DNA from: Tetradesmus obliquus
Lineage: Eukaryota; Chlorophyta; Chlorophyceae; Sphaeropleales; Scenedesmaceae
Direction of reading: 5' to 3'
Length of the DNA: 64,000 nt
NCBI GenBank assembly: GCA_030272155.1
Contig: CP126193.1
Coordinates: 3,100,001 to 3,164,000, forward strand
Shown: one piece after another, positions 11,105 to 23,743 of the stretch
Layout of the letters: each line of letters starts with the position of its first letter
Position numbering within the stretch: the first letter of the stretch is position 1
Notes under the pieces: generated by a model
The model's input: the letters and a program-made list of their open reading frames with translations, nothing else
What the model was told of the DNA's origin: nothing
Database searches by the model: none
Made by a program: the position numbers and the translations under genes

Positions 11105-12662
11105 GCCACACAGCAGGTGTGTGGAGTTGCTGTACGCCTATTGCAGGCAGCTTAGTGGCACTATACCGTATAGTGCGGGCAGTCATATTAGCTGGAAACC
11201 AGCGGCTAGAGGCTCTGTAGTCGAGTCGTGCGAGCTGTGTTGCTGTGCGGTGAGTGGCGGGTAGCGCTGTGTTAGCCTAGGCGCCGTTGCACGTGTTATT
11301 GCTGCAAACAGCGCGGGCGCGTGCATTTTGGGTTTCTGGCCTCTGTTCAGGTTGTTGCTGGTGTGCTTGCTCCAGCTCAAAGAACCTTGACCTAGGTGCT
11401 GCCTACCCTACACTAAAGACCGCTGAACAGCCATTGCATATGCCGCCAGCATGCTGGCTGCCGCACTGTGCGCACAGCTGGCCCAGTATAAAATTGGTAC
11501 AACGTGCAAGCAGGTCAATCATTGCATGCAACATAATGCGTACTCACATAGCAAGAAGGGCCCCCCCCAGGACCAGCATGGCTACTTCAACTTCAATGTT
11601 TTGGTGCTGCTGCTCCTCCTACTTGTTCTAGTATTACCTGCATTCAACACAAAACCTGGTCGGTGCCGCCCTCAGTAGCCACGATGGCCTGGGGGGCAAC
11701 GGCACTGACGGCCTTCTGCTCCTTTGTAATCAGAGGTAGTCCTGGTGCCGTGTTGTCAGTAACATCCTCAGTCTGTCACCTCCCAGAGCAATAAAATGTC
11801 AAGGGCCAAGGCATGTTAATGCGTTACATTCTCAACTAGTACTAGCACTTCACAAGTATACGACTGCTGGACGTCTCAGTTTGTTAAGCTCCTTGCTGAC
11901 TACGCAACAGCAGCGGCCGGCATCTGCCTGAGCCATACATGCATGTGGCAGTGCGCCGTTGCCACTGGCAGACATGCCTTCCTGACAAGCCACATGTACC
12001 GCGCCCAAGGTGGAGATGCTGGCTTGCTGAGCACACCACACAGCGGAAGACAACCGGCGCATGCAACTGCACAGTGCCCTGCAAGCCGCACTGCCCATCG
12101 ATGGGGTGATATCACGCACTGCGTATGGCATGTTCAAGGCAACAGCAGCATAATGCACCTGCTGCCTTGTCGCCACAGTTGCGTCCGTCAAAATCCACTC
12201 CAGCGTATCCTATGATCCAACTAGCTGAGCCGTTGACCGACTGCCTGTGTTGAGCTGCGTCTGTGGCTCTGCCATCGGACCTGCCACACTCCAGACAAGA
12301 CACAGCTGCCATTATCGATGAACCTCTAGCCAAGCTTACAATATATGCAGAGCCAGTCGCCTCCTCTCTGTCCTGCGGGCCAGCCGCTAGCACCGCTGCA
12401 GCAGCTGCTGCTGCTGGTCAAGCTCGCTGCCCTAGCGCACACTGCACACCAACCGATCTTAGCTCAGCTGCTGATGATGATGGTTAGCGCTGCTGCTGCA
12501 GCCACCATTGGCACCTGCTGCCGAGCCATTGCATGCTCTGTGATAGAGCATCTCCCCTGCAATGAACTCCGCCACATAACAGCCTGCCGCAGCTGCAGTG
12601 ACCGGCTCAACTAATGACGGCTTGTAACGGTGCTGTCACCTCTGTGTCAGACGGTAACCGGC
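11105..12662. other. Intergenic, nothing convincing
   Basis: No exon chain or domain is visible on either strand. The right part should hold the 3' UTR of the Rieske gene. Confidence 0.4.
12336..12340 (-). terminator. TGTAA polyadenylation signal, Rieske gene
   Basis: TTACA on the + strand reads TGTAA on the gene strand, 323 nt after the Rieske stop. Confidence 0.4.
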
Positions 12663-13495
12663 TTAGCCGATGACGGCCTTGCTGTGCTCGTCATCCAGGA
12701 AGCGGTACTCGGGCACCTCCAGGTTGTAAGGCGCAGGGCCCCTCCTCACGCGGCCTGAGATGTCGTAGTGCGTGCCGTGGCAGGGGCAGAACCAGCCGTT
12801 GTAGTCGCCCGCGCCCGCGATGGGCACGCAGCCCAGGTGCGTGCACACGCCCACCACCACCAGGTACTGCGCGGAGAGGAAAGGCAGCAGCAGAGCAGAG
12901 GAAGAGGACGTCAGGGCAGTTTGTGAGCAGCAGGGAGCAAGGTGGCGCTATCAAACTAGTGGTGGCGATGTGCGTGCACACGCCCACCACCACCAGGTAC
13001 TGCGCAGGGGAAGACAAGGATACACGACACAGGTGTACAAGGTGAAGGATTGAGGTGACACAGTGCTGCATGCTACACCACGCAGTTGTAACGCAAGCAT
13101 TCACACAACAGCAGCCTGTGGTGAATGCAGCTGAAGGAGGGGGGGAGGGGGAGAGTACGCAGCGATGACCTCAGCCAGGGAGCGCTGCACAGCCAGCACA
13201 GCTGCTGCAGTACTGCGAGTCTGACTGCTGTGTTGCCGTGTGGCAACTAGCCTCTGCTTCTAACTCTGCTGCCACTGCTATTGCCACTGCTGTTACTGCA
13301 CCTCCTGTTGCACCTCCTGCACCAGCATGCCTGCCACACATATGCCAACGCACCCTGAACAGCACACCTTGGGGTCAATCACGCTGCTGCTGCTGCTGCA
13401 CCTCTTGCAGGCCATCTGGCACAAGCACATCTGGTGCAAGCACGCCGCCACCACCCCCGCACCCTACACCTGAGCTGCGCCTTGGGGTCGATCAC

Positions 13496-13529
<34 letters not shown>

Positions 13530-15411
13530 CACCTCTTGCAGCGCATCTGGCACAAGCCCATTCAACGCAAGCACGCCGCCACCACCCCCGCACCCCTACA
13601 CCAGCGCTGCACCTTGGGGTCGATCACACTGATGCTGCTGTTACTGCTGCCGCCACACCCCGAGCCCCACCACCAGGCGCGCACCTTGGGGTCGATCACG
13701 CGCTCCGCATCCGTCTGCGGGTCCCTGAAGCCGGTCACGTCGGTGTTCTCCGCCTCGCTGATCTCGTCTGCGGTGCGGTGGCGGATGAACACGGGCTTGC
13801 CGCGCCACTTGACGGTGACGGTGTTGCCCTCCTCGATGCCGCTCAGGTCCACCTCCAGGCTGGCCATGGCCAGCACGTCAGCAGCGGCCTGCGCGGCACG
13901 GGCAGGAACAAGAGGTGTGTGTGTTCAGAGCGTGTTTTGAGGCATGTCATTGCCGTTGTATACCTCTGACGGCTGTGTCCAGCAGCGGCCTGCGGCTGAG
14001 CTATACACATTGATGATAAGCGTCACTGGCAGCAAAGGCAAGCATGCCATAGGCACACTGTAGGGGTGGACGCTCCAAGTAATAGTCGCATGAGCTGCGC
14101 AGGGTTGCTCTGCTGCTACCTGGACCCAGCGCCTTGCAGTGCCGCCTGGCCAATGCCCACACCACCAGGCGCAACACTGGCAATGGACCTACGCCACCAA
14201 CTCTAATACGCTGTTCTACAGTTTCAGGCAGGCGAGCGGCAGCACCGCTAGAGTCTTGGCATGCCGCATGCTCCTGCAAGCTGGTGCTGTCCTCCTTTGC
14301 AGCTTCTGCTGTGTCCTTGCTGCATATAGCTGCCCTCACTGCTGTTGTCCTGCGCGCAATTGCTGCCTGTGATACTGCCTTGCATGCTGTGTGTCTTGCT
14401 TCCTTGCAAGCCGCATTGCTGTTCTTCTCCTGCGCAGCCTTGGCCTTTGACAGCCTTCGATGGCCATGTCGCCTCCCTGCACGCTGCATTTGCTGCTGCT
14501 CCCACGAACTGCTGCAGGTAGCTGCTTCCAATGCTTTCTGCCATCACTGCTGCTGGTTCCTACTGCCCAGCTGCTGGTGCATGCTGCCACTGCTGCTACT
14601 GCCGGCTATGCTGCTGCTGAATACTGCTGCCATAGCAGGTGCTCACGCTCATGGACAGAATGAACTTGAGTGCCAGCAGGCGTGCTGCTGTTGCGTAGAA
14701 GAAGCGGCCACCAGCCTGCACTAGCGTTGCAGGCGACTTGTTGTCCAAGCCAGGCGCGTAGCGCTTGTGGTTGCTCTCGTCATAGCTGCAGCAGCACACA
14801 TGAAGCAGCAGGAGCAGCAGCTGCAGTGGAGTGCCCACACTGGCAGGCTACGGCTGCTCCAAGCCCCCTGCATGTGCTGATCACATGGTTGACGGCAACG
14901 CTGAGCTCTGATCGCAGCTGCTTGGTGCTCGGCACTGCATTTTAGGACTGCAAGGGCAACCCTCACAGCAAGCCCAACCAAGCCACTGGCTGCAATTGGC
15001 TGCGTCAAACTGGTATATAGCACAAGAAAGTCTTTACTTGCTGTCCTGCGTGCCTGCTGTGTGCACTCACGAGATGTTATGGTTTGGCGAGCGAGCCAGC
15101 TTGTCGCATGGTGACAGCCCTGAGGGCTTCACTGCTGCAACTTCTGACGCATAGCCTGCATGTGCGGGAGGGCCAGCAGCTCAGCATGTTGCAAGATCGG
15201 CCCAGATCACTGCTGTCCTGCTGGTGCAGCGCTGCAAACTATACGCACTTCTAAGAAAGCTACTAAATGCTCCAAAGCCGCCAGATGTGCTGGTTGAGGC
15301 CTCAGCTGTGGCTGACACAAGCTGCGAGCAGCTGGACGCGATGGGGCAAAGCACTCCAGGGGCATTCAGCAGGCGTGGCACAAGGCCCGAGAAGGCCTGG
15401 CGGAGAGCCAT
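12663..15411 (-). CDS. RIP1: Mitochondrial Rieske iron-sulfur protein of cytochrome bc1 complex
   Basis: Five exons join in phase: 15411-15249, 15155-15071, 14785-14647, 13888-13685, 12866-12663, giving 264 residues. The protein is the 2Fe-2S subunit of respiratory complex III, which passes electrons from ubiquinol to cytochrome c1 in the inner mitochondrial membrane. The N-terminus ([20 protein letters not shown]) suits a mitochondrial presequence. [12 protein letters not shown] and the hydrophobic [17 protein letters not shown] mark the matrix stretch and single anchor. Cluster ligands are visible in CTHLGC (C205, H207) and CPCHG (C224, H227), with the disulfide cysteines C210 and C226. The end, [19 protein letters not shown], is typical of plant and algal forms. 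The intron between exons 4 and 5 is expanded with copies of both of its own splice-site regions (separate entries). Confidence 0.96.
12837..13005 (-). repeat. Duplicated exon-5 start plus 3' splice site in the Rieske gene
   Basis: A 36-nt stretch covering the first codons of exon 5 and its CGCAG acceptor (12837-12872) recurs identically at 12970-13005. The decoy acceptor would start an exon at 12999, 133 nt early, which shifts the frame. Confidence 0.92.
13361..13702 (-). repeat. Tandem copies of exon-4 end plus 5' splice site in the Rieske gene
   Basis: The exon-4 end (GTGATCGACCCCAAG) followed by its donor occurs four times: the real junction at 13685/13684 and intronic copies with exon-end equivalents at 13613, 13481 and 13368. 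Copies at 13613 and 13368 keep GT; the one at 13481 has GC. Two copies sit inside a unit of about 131 nt that also repeats CAAGCACGCCGCCACC and CCTCTTGCAG. Confidence 0.92.
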
Positions 15412-16121
15412 CTTGAGATATTTTGTGTCACACGCGCTCAGCAGCTAGCCAGTGCTGCGTGCGAGTACGGCAAAAGAAGGGAGCAATACTGCTGTGGGGT
15501 GACAGTCACTTCTCCACGACCCGTGAACCCCTGGGGCTCTGGGTTCGACCAGCACCGTTGACCAGAGTCCTTTCGCCAAAGCCAGACAATGTCTTTCAGG
15601 TAGCACTACACACAGCTGCACTTGCTCAAGGTGCACGTCAGCAGATTGTGAAAGCATCCGCGTGTGCAGGCACGTGCTGCTGTCAACCTTGGTACTGCCG
15701 CAAGCGCAAGTTGCGCTTCCATCTGGTGGAGTGAGGGTCCAGAAGTTCTGCTGAAGCTGTTAACATACACTGCAATTCTTGCAGCACCTCTCAACATCTG
15801 CATCTGTGCCAGGCCATGCAAGCTTGCAGGACGCTGTTGCACCACGCACACCTGTGTAAATTCGTTCTTATACACCTGGCACATATCCTGCCTGTACAGC
15901 AAACATCACCATGCTACACACAGCTCTGACGACAGCAACGCTGACACAAGGCGCCTGTCTCAACAGGATGCAGCGCTGCAGAATGCACGGTACCGGCATC
16001 CCCAGACTGCATGCCATGGCACGATGCTGCACCAAACACCAGCTGCTGTGCTGCGTGCCAGTCAGCTGCACCACACTGTCTCACAAGCCCGTCCTGCACA
16101 CCGCTGCCATTAGTAGCAGTG
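15412..16121. other. Intergenic between AKR 3' end and Rieske 5' end
   Basis: Both neighbours are on the minus strand, so this holds the AKR 3' UTR and the Rieske promoter. No further gene was seen. Confidence 0.5.
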
Positions 16122-17240
16122 TCACCAGCTGCCGCCCCTCTCCCATGCGTAGACGTCGGTGGTGGGCTGGTGCGCACCCTCGTAGGCGGCGTCAATGTCC
16201 AGCAGGTCGATCTCGTCCAGCTCAAAGCTGAACAGGCGCTGAGCATCCTGCAGCAGCAAGTTCTACTGTGAGTAACAGGTGCTGTGCACAGGCAACCCTT
16301 AAACCACTCAGATTCAGCATCACGTGTCAACTCGTGCTTGCCGCACGCACACCGTGGCAGCAGGTGGCAAGGAGCCTGCCAATGCAATCGCTGGTCTAAG
16401 CCGCCAGCATGTCTGCAAGTGTGCAGCTGGCCGCAACCAGCACCCTTTCAACTGGCCTGCTGTAAGCTCACCCGTGTGTGTGTGGCGTTGCGCGCCCCCA
16501 GCACGACTGCTGCCACATTTGGCTGCTGCAGCACCCAGCGCGCTGCCACGCACGAGGCGCTCACGCCGTGCTTCTCGCCCACCTCGTGCAGCACCTGCAC
16601 ACAGCACAACACACCACGGCATGCATTGTGCTTTGAAATGAGTTAGTCGTCATTTACTGTTGCATGTGTGTCGCAGAACAAATACCCTCAAGATATGGCA
16701 GAGCGCACTCCGCTTGTGCTGGCCGACGCAGGCTGAAATTGACCGCTGAACACCTGCATCCTGCAGCTGCAATGCGATCCGTGCACACACCGCAGCCGGA
16801 CTGCAGCCGGACTGCAGCAAGAATACATCCTGCACCACAATATACCCTGGCTGCAGCCTGCACAACAGCAGCACAGCTGCCGCAGCTGCTGCTGCCAGGG
16901 CCTCACCCGCAGCAGGTCCTGCATCCAGCTCCAGCCGCCCAGCTGCTTCAGCAGCGTGCCGTAGCGCGCCTTGGACACCGTGTCGATGCGCACCCTGCAT
17001 GCATGCGAAAGTGTTGCGCCACGATGAGCCAGCATGCCACCGACCGGCGGCAGTGATGCAGTGGGAGCAGCACATCAAGCATGTGAGTGTGGCTCGCATA
17101 CTCAGTATGCAAGGCGCTCGCTGCTGTGAATGCAAATGCGAGTGATAGATGGGTGTTGTCATGTGCAGCGCATGCAGCAATGTGCTGCAACTCACCAGAC
17201 TGCTGCTGATTGCAGGTTCTCACAAACATCAGGCTCAGGT

Positions 17241-17278
<38 letters not shown>

Positions 17279-18261
17279 ACATGTTTGCGGGCACGTCCAG
17301 GTATCGTTCGGACAGCAGGCCGCCCCCAAGCGTGCCATAGGCCAGCAGCGGGATGCCGCGCGCCTCACAGAAGCGCGCCAGGAACAGCGAGGGCCGCCTG
17401 TCCATCACGCTGTAGCTGACCTGCAGCAGCAGCAGCAGCGGCAGCAGTGTTGAGCATGTTCACACGTTGTGTTACACAGTCTCACTGCGTTTGGCTTCTG
17501 TGACAAGCGCACCACATGACCGCTGCCTGTCTAACTATACACGGCAGGACGAAACTCAGGTGCAACCAGCTCAACAGAGCTTGTTGCATAGCCACAACTG
17601 ATGCTGTTGCCAATTCTGCATAAACCCGCCCACCTGATTGCTAACAGGTTTGACTCCAGCGTCCAGCAACGCCATCAGCATGCGCTGGTCAAAGTTGGAC
17701 ACGCCAACCGCCCCCACCAGCCCCCGCTGCTGCAGCTGCTGCAGTGCCTTAGCTGCCGCCACAAAGCCAGGGATGCGATTTGCGGGGCCTGGCTGCTGCT
17801 GCGGCGGCTCCCAATGCAGCTGCACCATGTCTAGGGTTGTCACGCCGAGGCGGGCTATGGATGAGCGCACGCGCTGCAGGACAAGGTGGAACAGTGCAGG
17901 GAGGTGTGGTGGTACACAGCAGCAGAGGGCAGCAGATGGAGGGGTTTGTGGAAGTGAAGGAGGGCGCTGCCACGGTGCTCAGCAGGAGGTAGGGACAAGG
18001 ACACATCGCTGGCAAGCAGAATGCTGCAGCTGGGCACTGCAACAGCAGGCGCTGCTGAATGGGCGGCATGGCCGAGTGTCAGTGGGCATCATTGAGCAGC
18101 AGGGATGTGTACTTTGCCAGGTGCGCACGTCACGGTGATCAACATCAACTTGCATTCACGGCTGCGGCCGCAGCTGCAGGCGCCTCACGTATTCGATGTT
18201 CTCTAGGCGCAAGTCGGCCGGCTCAGGCGGGGCCATGAAGCTGAGCTTGGTCAGCACCTGG

Positions 18262-18295
<34 letters not shown>

Positions 18296-19818
18296 TGTGG
18301 CAGCATCACCAGCATTGGTGGCAGTGATGGTGTTCTCAAGATGGTGCTGATAGGGTAAGGTCCATGCCAGGTCAATGCATCAGCAGATGTGGCTGGTCAC
18401 TCGGGGCAGCGCTGCTGCCCAACCACCTACCTGTTTATGGGCTGCAGTAGGTGCAGTACAGACATCAACCCACACTGCACCGCACACTGTGCTGTGTGCA
18501 GTTGCACACAAGATGCAATGCTGCTGCTGCTGCTGCTGCTGCTCCTGCTGCAGGTCAGTGTGCTCATGCATTGCTGCTCTTGATGCTGGCTCACTTTGGT
18601 GCGCATTGCTGCTGCTGGGTTGAGCCGCAAGTACTGCCCTATGATGGCCTCGCTGGGACCTGCGGCATGCAGCAGATCATGCACCAGGCGGCACTGAATC
18701 AGGCATTCTAAGGCAAGGGAGCTCACAGCATCTTTGAACTGTTATGTTTGCAGGCACTGGAGGCAACAATAGCAGGTGCGTTGATCATGCTTTGTGCAAG
18801 CTGTGAGCCAATCTTCACTTAGGTCGTCTTCAAAGCAACATGGGACATGTAAGCTTGCTGCTGCTGCGAGCCGCTCTCACCGTAGATGTCAGCAGTGTCC
18901 AGCGTGAACATGCCTGGCAGGACACAGCAAGGGGCAGCAGCAGCAGCAGCAGGATCGTACACATCAGATGTCTGCCGGCGCAAGACCCCGCTATTGCTGG
19001 GCATGCGCAGCAGCAGCCTTAGTCCTGGCGCGCAAGGAAGAGGCTGAGCATTAAGAGCGCTGCTCAGCAAACAACCAGGCATGACTGCTGGAGGCACTGT
19101 CACAGCATAGCCCTGCCACTGCTTCAGCATTAACACACAGCATCCACTAATGTGCAGACACTATGTAGCTGTCAATCCAAGCAGATATGTTGCTACCCGT
19201 GTCTGCTACAAGCGATGCTGACAGTTGCTGCCTGGTACAGCTGCTGCGCAACTGCTGCTGTTGTCAGCGCCAGCAGCGCTGCTGCTGCTGCTGCCGCACC
19301 TGCTCTGCTGAATACGTCTAGGTCTTCGATGGCAGCAGTGCCTGAGGTGCGGTCAGACAACTGGTCACCCCTGCAACAACAGCAGCAGCATCAGCAGTGA
19401 GTTCAGCGTAGTTCTCAACGCATGCTTTGGCACCTGAGACAATGTCATGTTTGTTGGTGCTGCAGCACAACTCGTTTTGCTGCTGCTGAGGTGACAGTTG
19501 CACCCACTGTCACTGCCAACTTACTTGTGTTGGCCATCCAGCTGCCAGCAGCCACGGATCACCTGCAGCCATTCAAATCAGCGCAGCAACAGGACAAGTA
19601 CGGCACATGCAGAATGCATTTGATTGCACCTTTTGCTGCTGCAGCCGCAGCCTGCACACAGGGCCGCCAGCAGGTGCTAGAAAATTTAAACACTGCAGCA
19701 AGTCGGCATACGCATTCCATAGTCCACTGCAGAGCAACGTTCAGGCTGCTGCAGTGCTGCTGCTGCTCCCACCAGCCAGGCTGATGTCACTGACAAGGAA
19801 GGCACATCTAGCTGGCCT

Positions 19819-19854
<36 letters not shown>

Positions 19855-20261
19855 TGGCGCACCTTGCTGACTTCCAGCTGGTCAGTAAGCTTAACACGAG
19901 GAACAGTCCCAGGCGCCTTGGCTGCTGCTTTCTGCTTTGCTTTTGCCGCCGGCCGCTTCTTGCGGCGCTTCTGCGCTGCCGCTGCTGATGCTTTGCTGTC
20001 GCCGCTGCTCGCTGCTGCTGCTGCCTGCTCCTGTGCAGCATCCTGCAGGGGTGCTGCTGCTGCTTCTGCTTGTGGCTGCCCATCTTCTGTTGCTACTGCT
20101 CTTTCTGCTGCTGTCCATACTAAGAGGCCACTGGTGCCTGCTATGAGGTCTCTTCTGTTCAGTGACTTGCAAGAAACAGTGCTGCTGAGGCGCCTGCTGC
20201 TATGACAAGTGACAGCTGGGCATGTCACGGGCCGCTGCTGCAGCAGCTGGGCTGCTTGCAT
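16122..20261 (-). CDS. Aldo/keto reductase with N-terminal organelle leader
   Basis: Eleven exons join in phase, giving 468 residues: 20261-19863, 19562-19525, 19370-19300, 18913-18881, 18659-18595, 18257-18189, 17873-17634, 17420-17281, 16994-16907, 16594-16472, 16262-16122. Exons of 38 and 33 nt are included. The AKR barrel begins near [14 protein letters not shown]. The catalytic tetrad is recognisable as D175 and Y180 (LDTADIYG), K206 (VLTKL) and H245 (QLHWEP). [10 protein letters not shown] and [11 protein letters not shown] are family landmarks. The 130-residue leader has [19 protein letters not shown] followed by a hydrophobic stretch and an Ala/Lys-rich linker, suggesting plastid import; the RR plus hydrophobic stretch might even be a thylakoid signal. 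It is expected to reduce carbonyls with NAD(P)H; the substrate is unknown. It is divergent from the mTERF-like gene. Confidence 0.88.
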
Positions 20262-20854
20262 GACTGCTGCCGCAGCTATTGATGAAAGTTTTTATGTCAG
20301 CTCAATGAGATGCTTCGTGTGCTGCTGTCAGTGTCACTGCTGTTGCTGCTGCCACTGCTGCTGCTGCTGCTGCTGCTGCTGTTGATACAGCTGTGTGCAT
20401 TGTCTGCAAAACGTATCAACGCGCCAGAAGTAAAACGTCAAAAGGTACAGTGTCTCACTGAACAATGTTGTTGTGTTGATGAGCACGTAAGCGAAAGCAG
20501 GGTTCCAGCCTTCCGTAACAGGTCCGTCTTTGACAGTTCGCTGTGCCTGCCGAAGCAGATAGCGAACATCACGTTGAGAATTGCATCGTTCACTCTGATA
20601 TTCGTCAATCGTGTTTGCTATCCTGCAGCTGCACGTCACACCACGTGCAGCACGCATGCACTGCCTCAGCTGCTGGTGGTGATGCCCTAGTCAAGTGCAC
20701 ATCCGGGTGCCGCATGTATCTTGTAAACGTTCCTGCAGACTATTGAACTGAATCAAGTTGAGTTAAAGTTGAAGCTGCAACATACATGCGCAGCAGCAGG
20801 GGTGACGCAACATTGGCAGGTACATGGCTGGCTGGCCACATGTGAGCTGTGAGG
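20262..20854. promoter_or_regulatory. Divergent promoter region, AKR / mTERF-like gene
   Basis: About 590 nt separate the two start codons. A short CTG run (20355-20382) lies on the AKR side. No TATA box could be assigned. Confidence 0.4.
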
Positions 20855-20993
20855 ATGCACCAGCTGGCAGCACACCGCCACCTCCGCGCAACAGCACGAC
20901 TTAGCCACCCCTTACATTTAAGCTCAAGGGCTGCTGTTGCGTCAGCCGGTAGCTGTACTACCGTTGTGGTACGCAGTATTGCTGATGAAGCTA

Positions 20994-21041
<48 letters not shown>

Positions 21042-22995
21042 CACCCAGGCGCGGCAGAGGGCGGCCTTCAAAGCAGGATGCTGACCAGCACGATGATCAA
21101 TCAATTACTGACCCAGCACCCACAAGCAGCTCAACAGCAGCAGCAGCAGCAGCAGCAGACGTCAGCAGCGCAGCGCACGCGCTGCACGCCAGCACAGGCC
21201 TGCCCCTAGCTGCTGCTGCGCGCGTGGCAGCAGCAGCGCAGCGCGGCGGCTACGGCGTGCTGTCTGATGCTGCTGAGGTGGAGCAGCGAGTGGCGGCGCT
21301 GCAGCGGTTGCTGGGCGAAGCGGGAGCTGCCAGGGCACTGCAGCGATGGCCAGGCATACTGGGCTCCAGGTGGGGTGTGAAGCGGCCGGGGTGATGCCAA
21401 GCAATGAGGATGCATGTGCGACTGGCAGGATTGGAACGGCCAGCTCTGCAGCAGCTGCTGCTGCTGATGAAGATTGGAGCAGGCGCTGCAAGGGACAGCC
21501 GTCAAGGAGTCTTTCAATGTTGGGTGTTAAAAGAGGTGTTTCGACTTGTGTTCGCCTGCATCCGCCACGGCTGTTGGAGCTGCAGCGATACACACATGCA
21601 AGCACACAGACAGCATGCCAGACATGCACAAGCAGCCTGACAGGCTGACAGCCATATGCTTGTATGTTTGCTGCCGCACTCCTGCAGTCCCGAGCTGCTG
21701 GCCTTGCACCTGGCACAGTGGCTGTTCTTCTTTGGCGACGATGACAACACAACCACAACCACAACAACCACCAGCAGCAGCAGCAGAAGCAGCAGCAATG
21801 AGTCGGGCCTGAGGGCCAGGCTAGCTGCATCACCACAGCTGCTGGCAGTTGATGCAGAGCATCTGGTGGGCAACCTGTACGAGCTGGGGGCCATGGTGCA
21901 GGCAGAGGTGAGGGCAGATGCTGAGGAGGTACACACGCCTGCACAACCCTGCAGCAAAAGCGAATATGCTTGTAAGCTGGCATACGAGCTGCAAAGTGTA
22001 CAGGCTCCTTCTTGCACATGTACTGCACCAACCCGCAGGCGCAAGAGCCTCACTGTGTCTTACTTGCAACACACAATTTCAGCTGCACTAGTCCCTGCAC
22101 CAGCAGTCACCTGGAGAGCCAAGCGCAGTGCTGTCAACATGGCAAGCAGGCAGTCGTTTGCACAGCACTCTGTAGCACATGCACCTGTGGTCACCAAACT
22201 GCATTGCATGCATGTGAGGGTCAGCGAGTTCCATTCGTCCTGGCGCCATCATAGCTGACATGAGTTTCATCGTGATTCTGCGCAAACATTGCTTGCCACG
22301 TGTGCGCAGGACTTGGACACCTTTGCGCGCAGGGCCATGCAGCTGGCGCTGGCACGGCCCAGCACGCTGCAGCAGAAGATGCGCCGGCTGCTGCTGCTGC
22401 TCAACTCGGAGGGCCAGAGGGCAGCAGAGGCCGCCGGCGCAGCCGCTGCTGCTGCTGCAGGAGAAGATGCTGCTACTGCATCTGCACGCAGGCGCACAGG
22501 TGTGTTGGTGCTGCTGGGGTGCATGACTCGCATCATTTGCATGGGCTGCTTATATATATGCATGCAGCCGCTGCAGCATGCCAATCCATCTGGCATCTGT
22601 TCATGGCATTCATTGCATTGCACTGCTGCAATGTTTGTGCTGCTGCTGCTGCTGCTGCCACTGCTGCTGCCACTGCTGCTGCTGCTGCTGCTGGCTGCAG
22701 CGAGTCTGGTTGCGCCCGAGTTCAGCTTGGCGCAGCTGCAGGCTGCAGCGCGGCGTGACCACCGCTGGCTGGCCATGAGCAGCGAGGCGCTGCAGGCGCG
22801 GCTGCTGGGGTTGCAGCAGGCCCTGGGGGTGAGCTGCTGATGGTTGAATGCAGATGCGTTGTTATGTTGCTATGTTTTTACGGTGTTATGGTGTTTGAGA
22901 AGCTGGTTGTGCTGCAGGTTGCCAACTTGTTGTGTGTTGCTGCTGCAGTTCCTCCACCAGCAGAGTAGTGCATGTGAGCATGAGGCTTGCACCTC

Positions 22996-23051
<56 letters not shown>

Positions 23052-23691
23052 GCTGCTTCTGCCGGCAGGTGTCCATGTCAGTGGCTGGCCGGCTGTTTTT
23101 GAAGCAGCCCTCCATCCTGCACAAGAGCAGCAGCCTGCTGCAGCAGCGCATCGCGTCACTGCAGGCGCTGCCAGGGCTGGGACAGCAGCGTGCTGTGGAT
23201 GTGGTGGTGGCGTTTCCTGCACTGCTGAACCTGCAGCCCGAAGTCCTGCAGAAGAGGTGGCAGCTTCTGCAGCAGGTGGCTGGGCGTACAAGCACATACA
23301 ACTCTGTGTACATCTTTTTTGATGGCCTTCTGCTGCTTGCTTGCGTGGTGTGCTAGCATGGTGCTCCTGCTGCCACCTGCCTGCATGCAGCTCGCAGACC
23401 TGACAGCAGTGCCACAAGTGGATGTGCTGCCTGAAGCTTCAAGCATGATCTGCTGTGCTGCTGCAGGCTGCGGCAACGTCTCCCGCCTGGCAGCAGCAGC
23501 TGTCGGCCATGCCTGCAGCCACGCTGGCCTCCATCCTGCCGCTCAGCAGCAGCCGCTACAGCAGGCTGCAGCAGGTGGCTGCGTGCCGGCAGCAGCCTCG
23601 CCGCACGATGCGCGGGGTATTGTGCATGTCTGAAGCTGCTTTCGAGGCGTTTGCAGGCAGACATTTGCACGCACCGCAGCAGTCCAACAGA

Positions 23692-23743
<52 letters not shown>

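Noticed and set aside
12691-13104. Minus-strand frame through the decoy Rieske exon ([15 protein letters not shown])
   Set aside because: It is the duplicated acceptor copy running into intron and then the real exon out of frame, not a separate gene.
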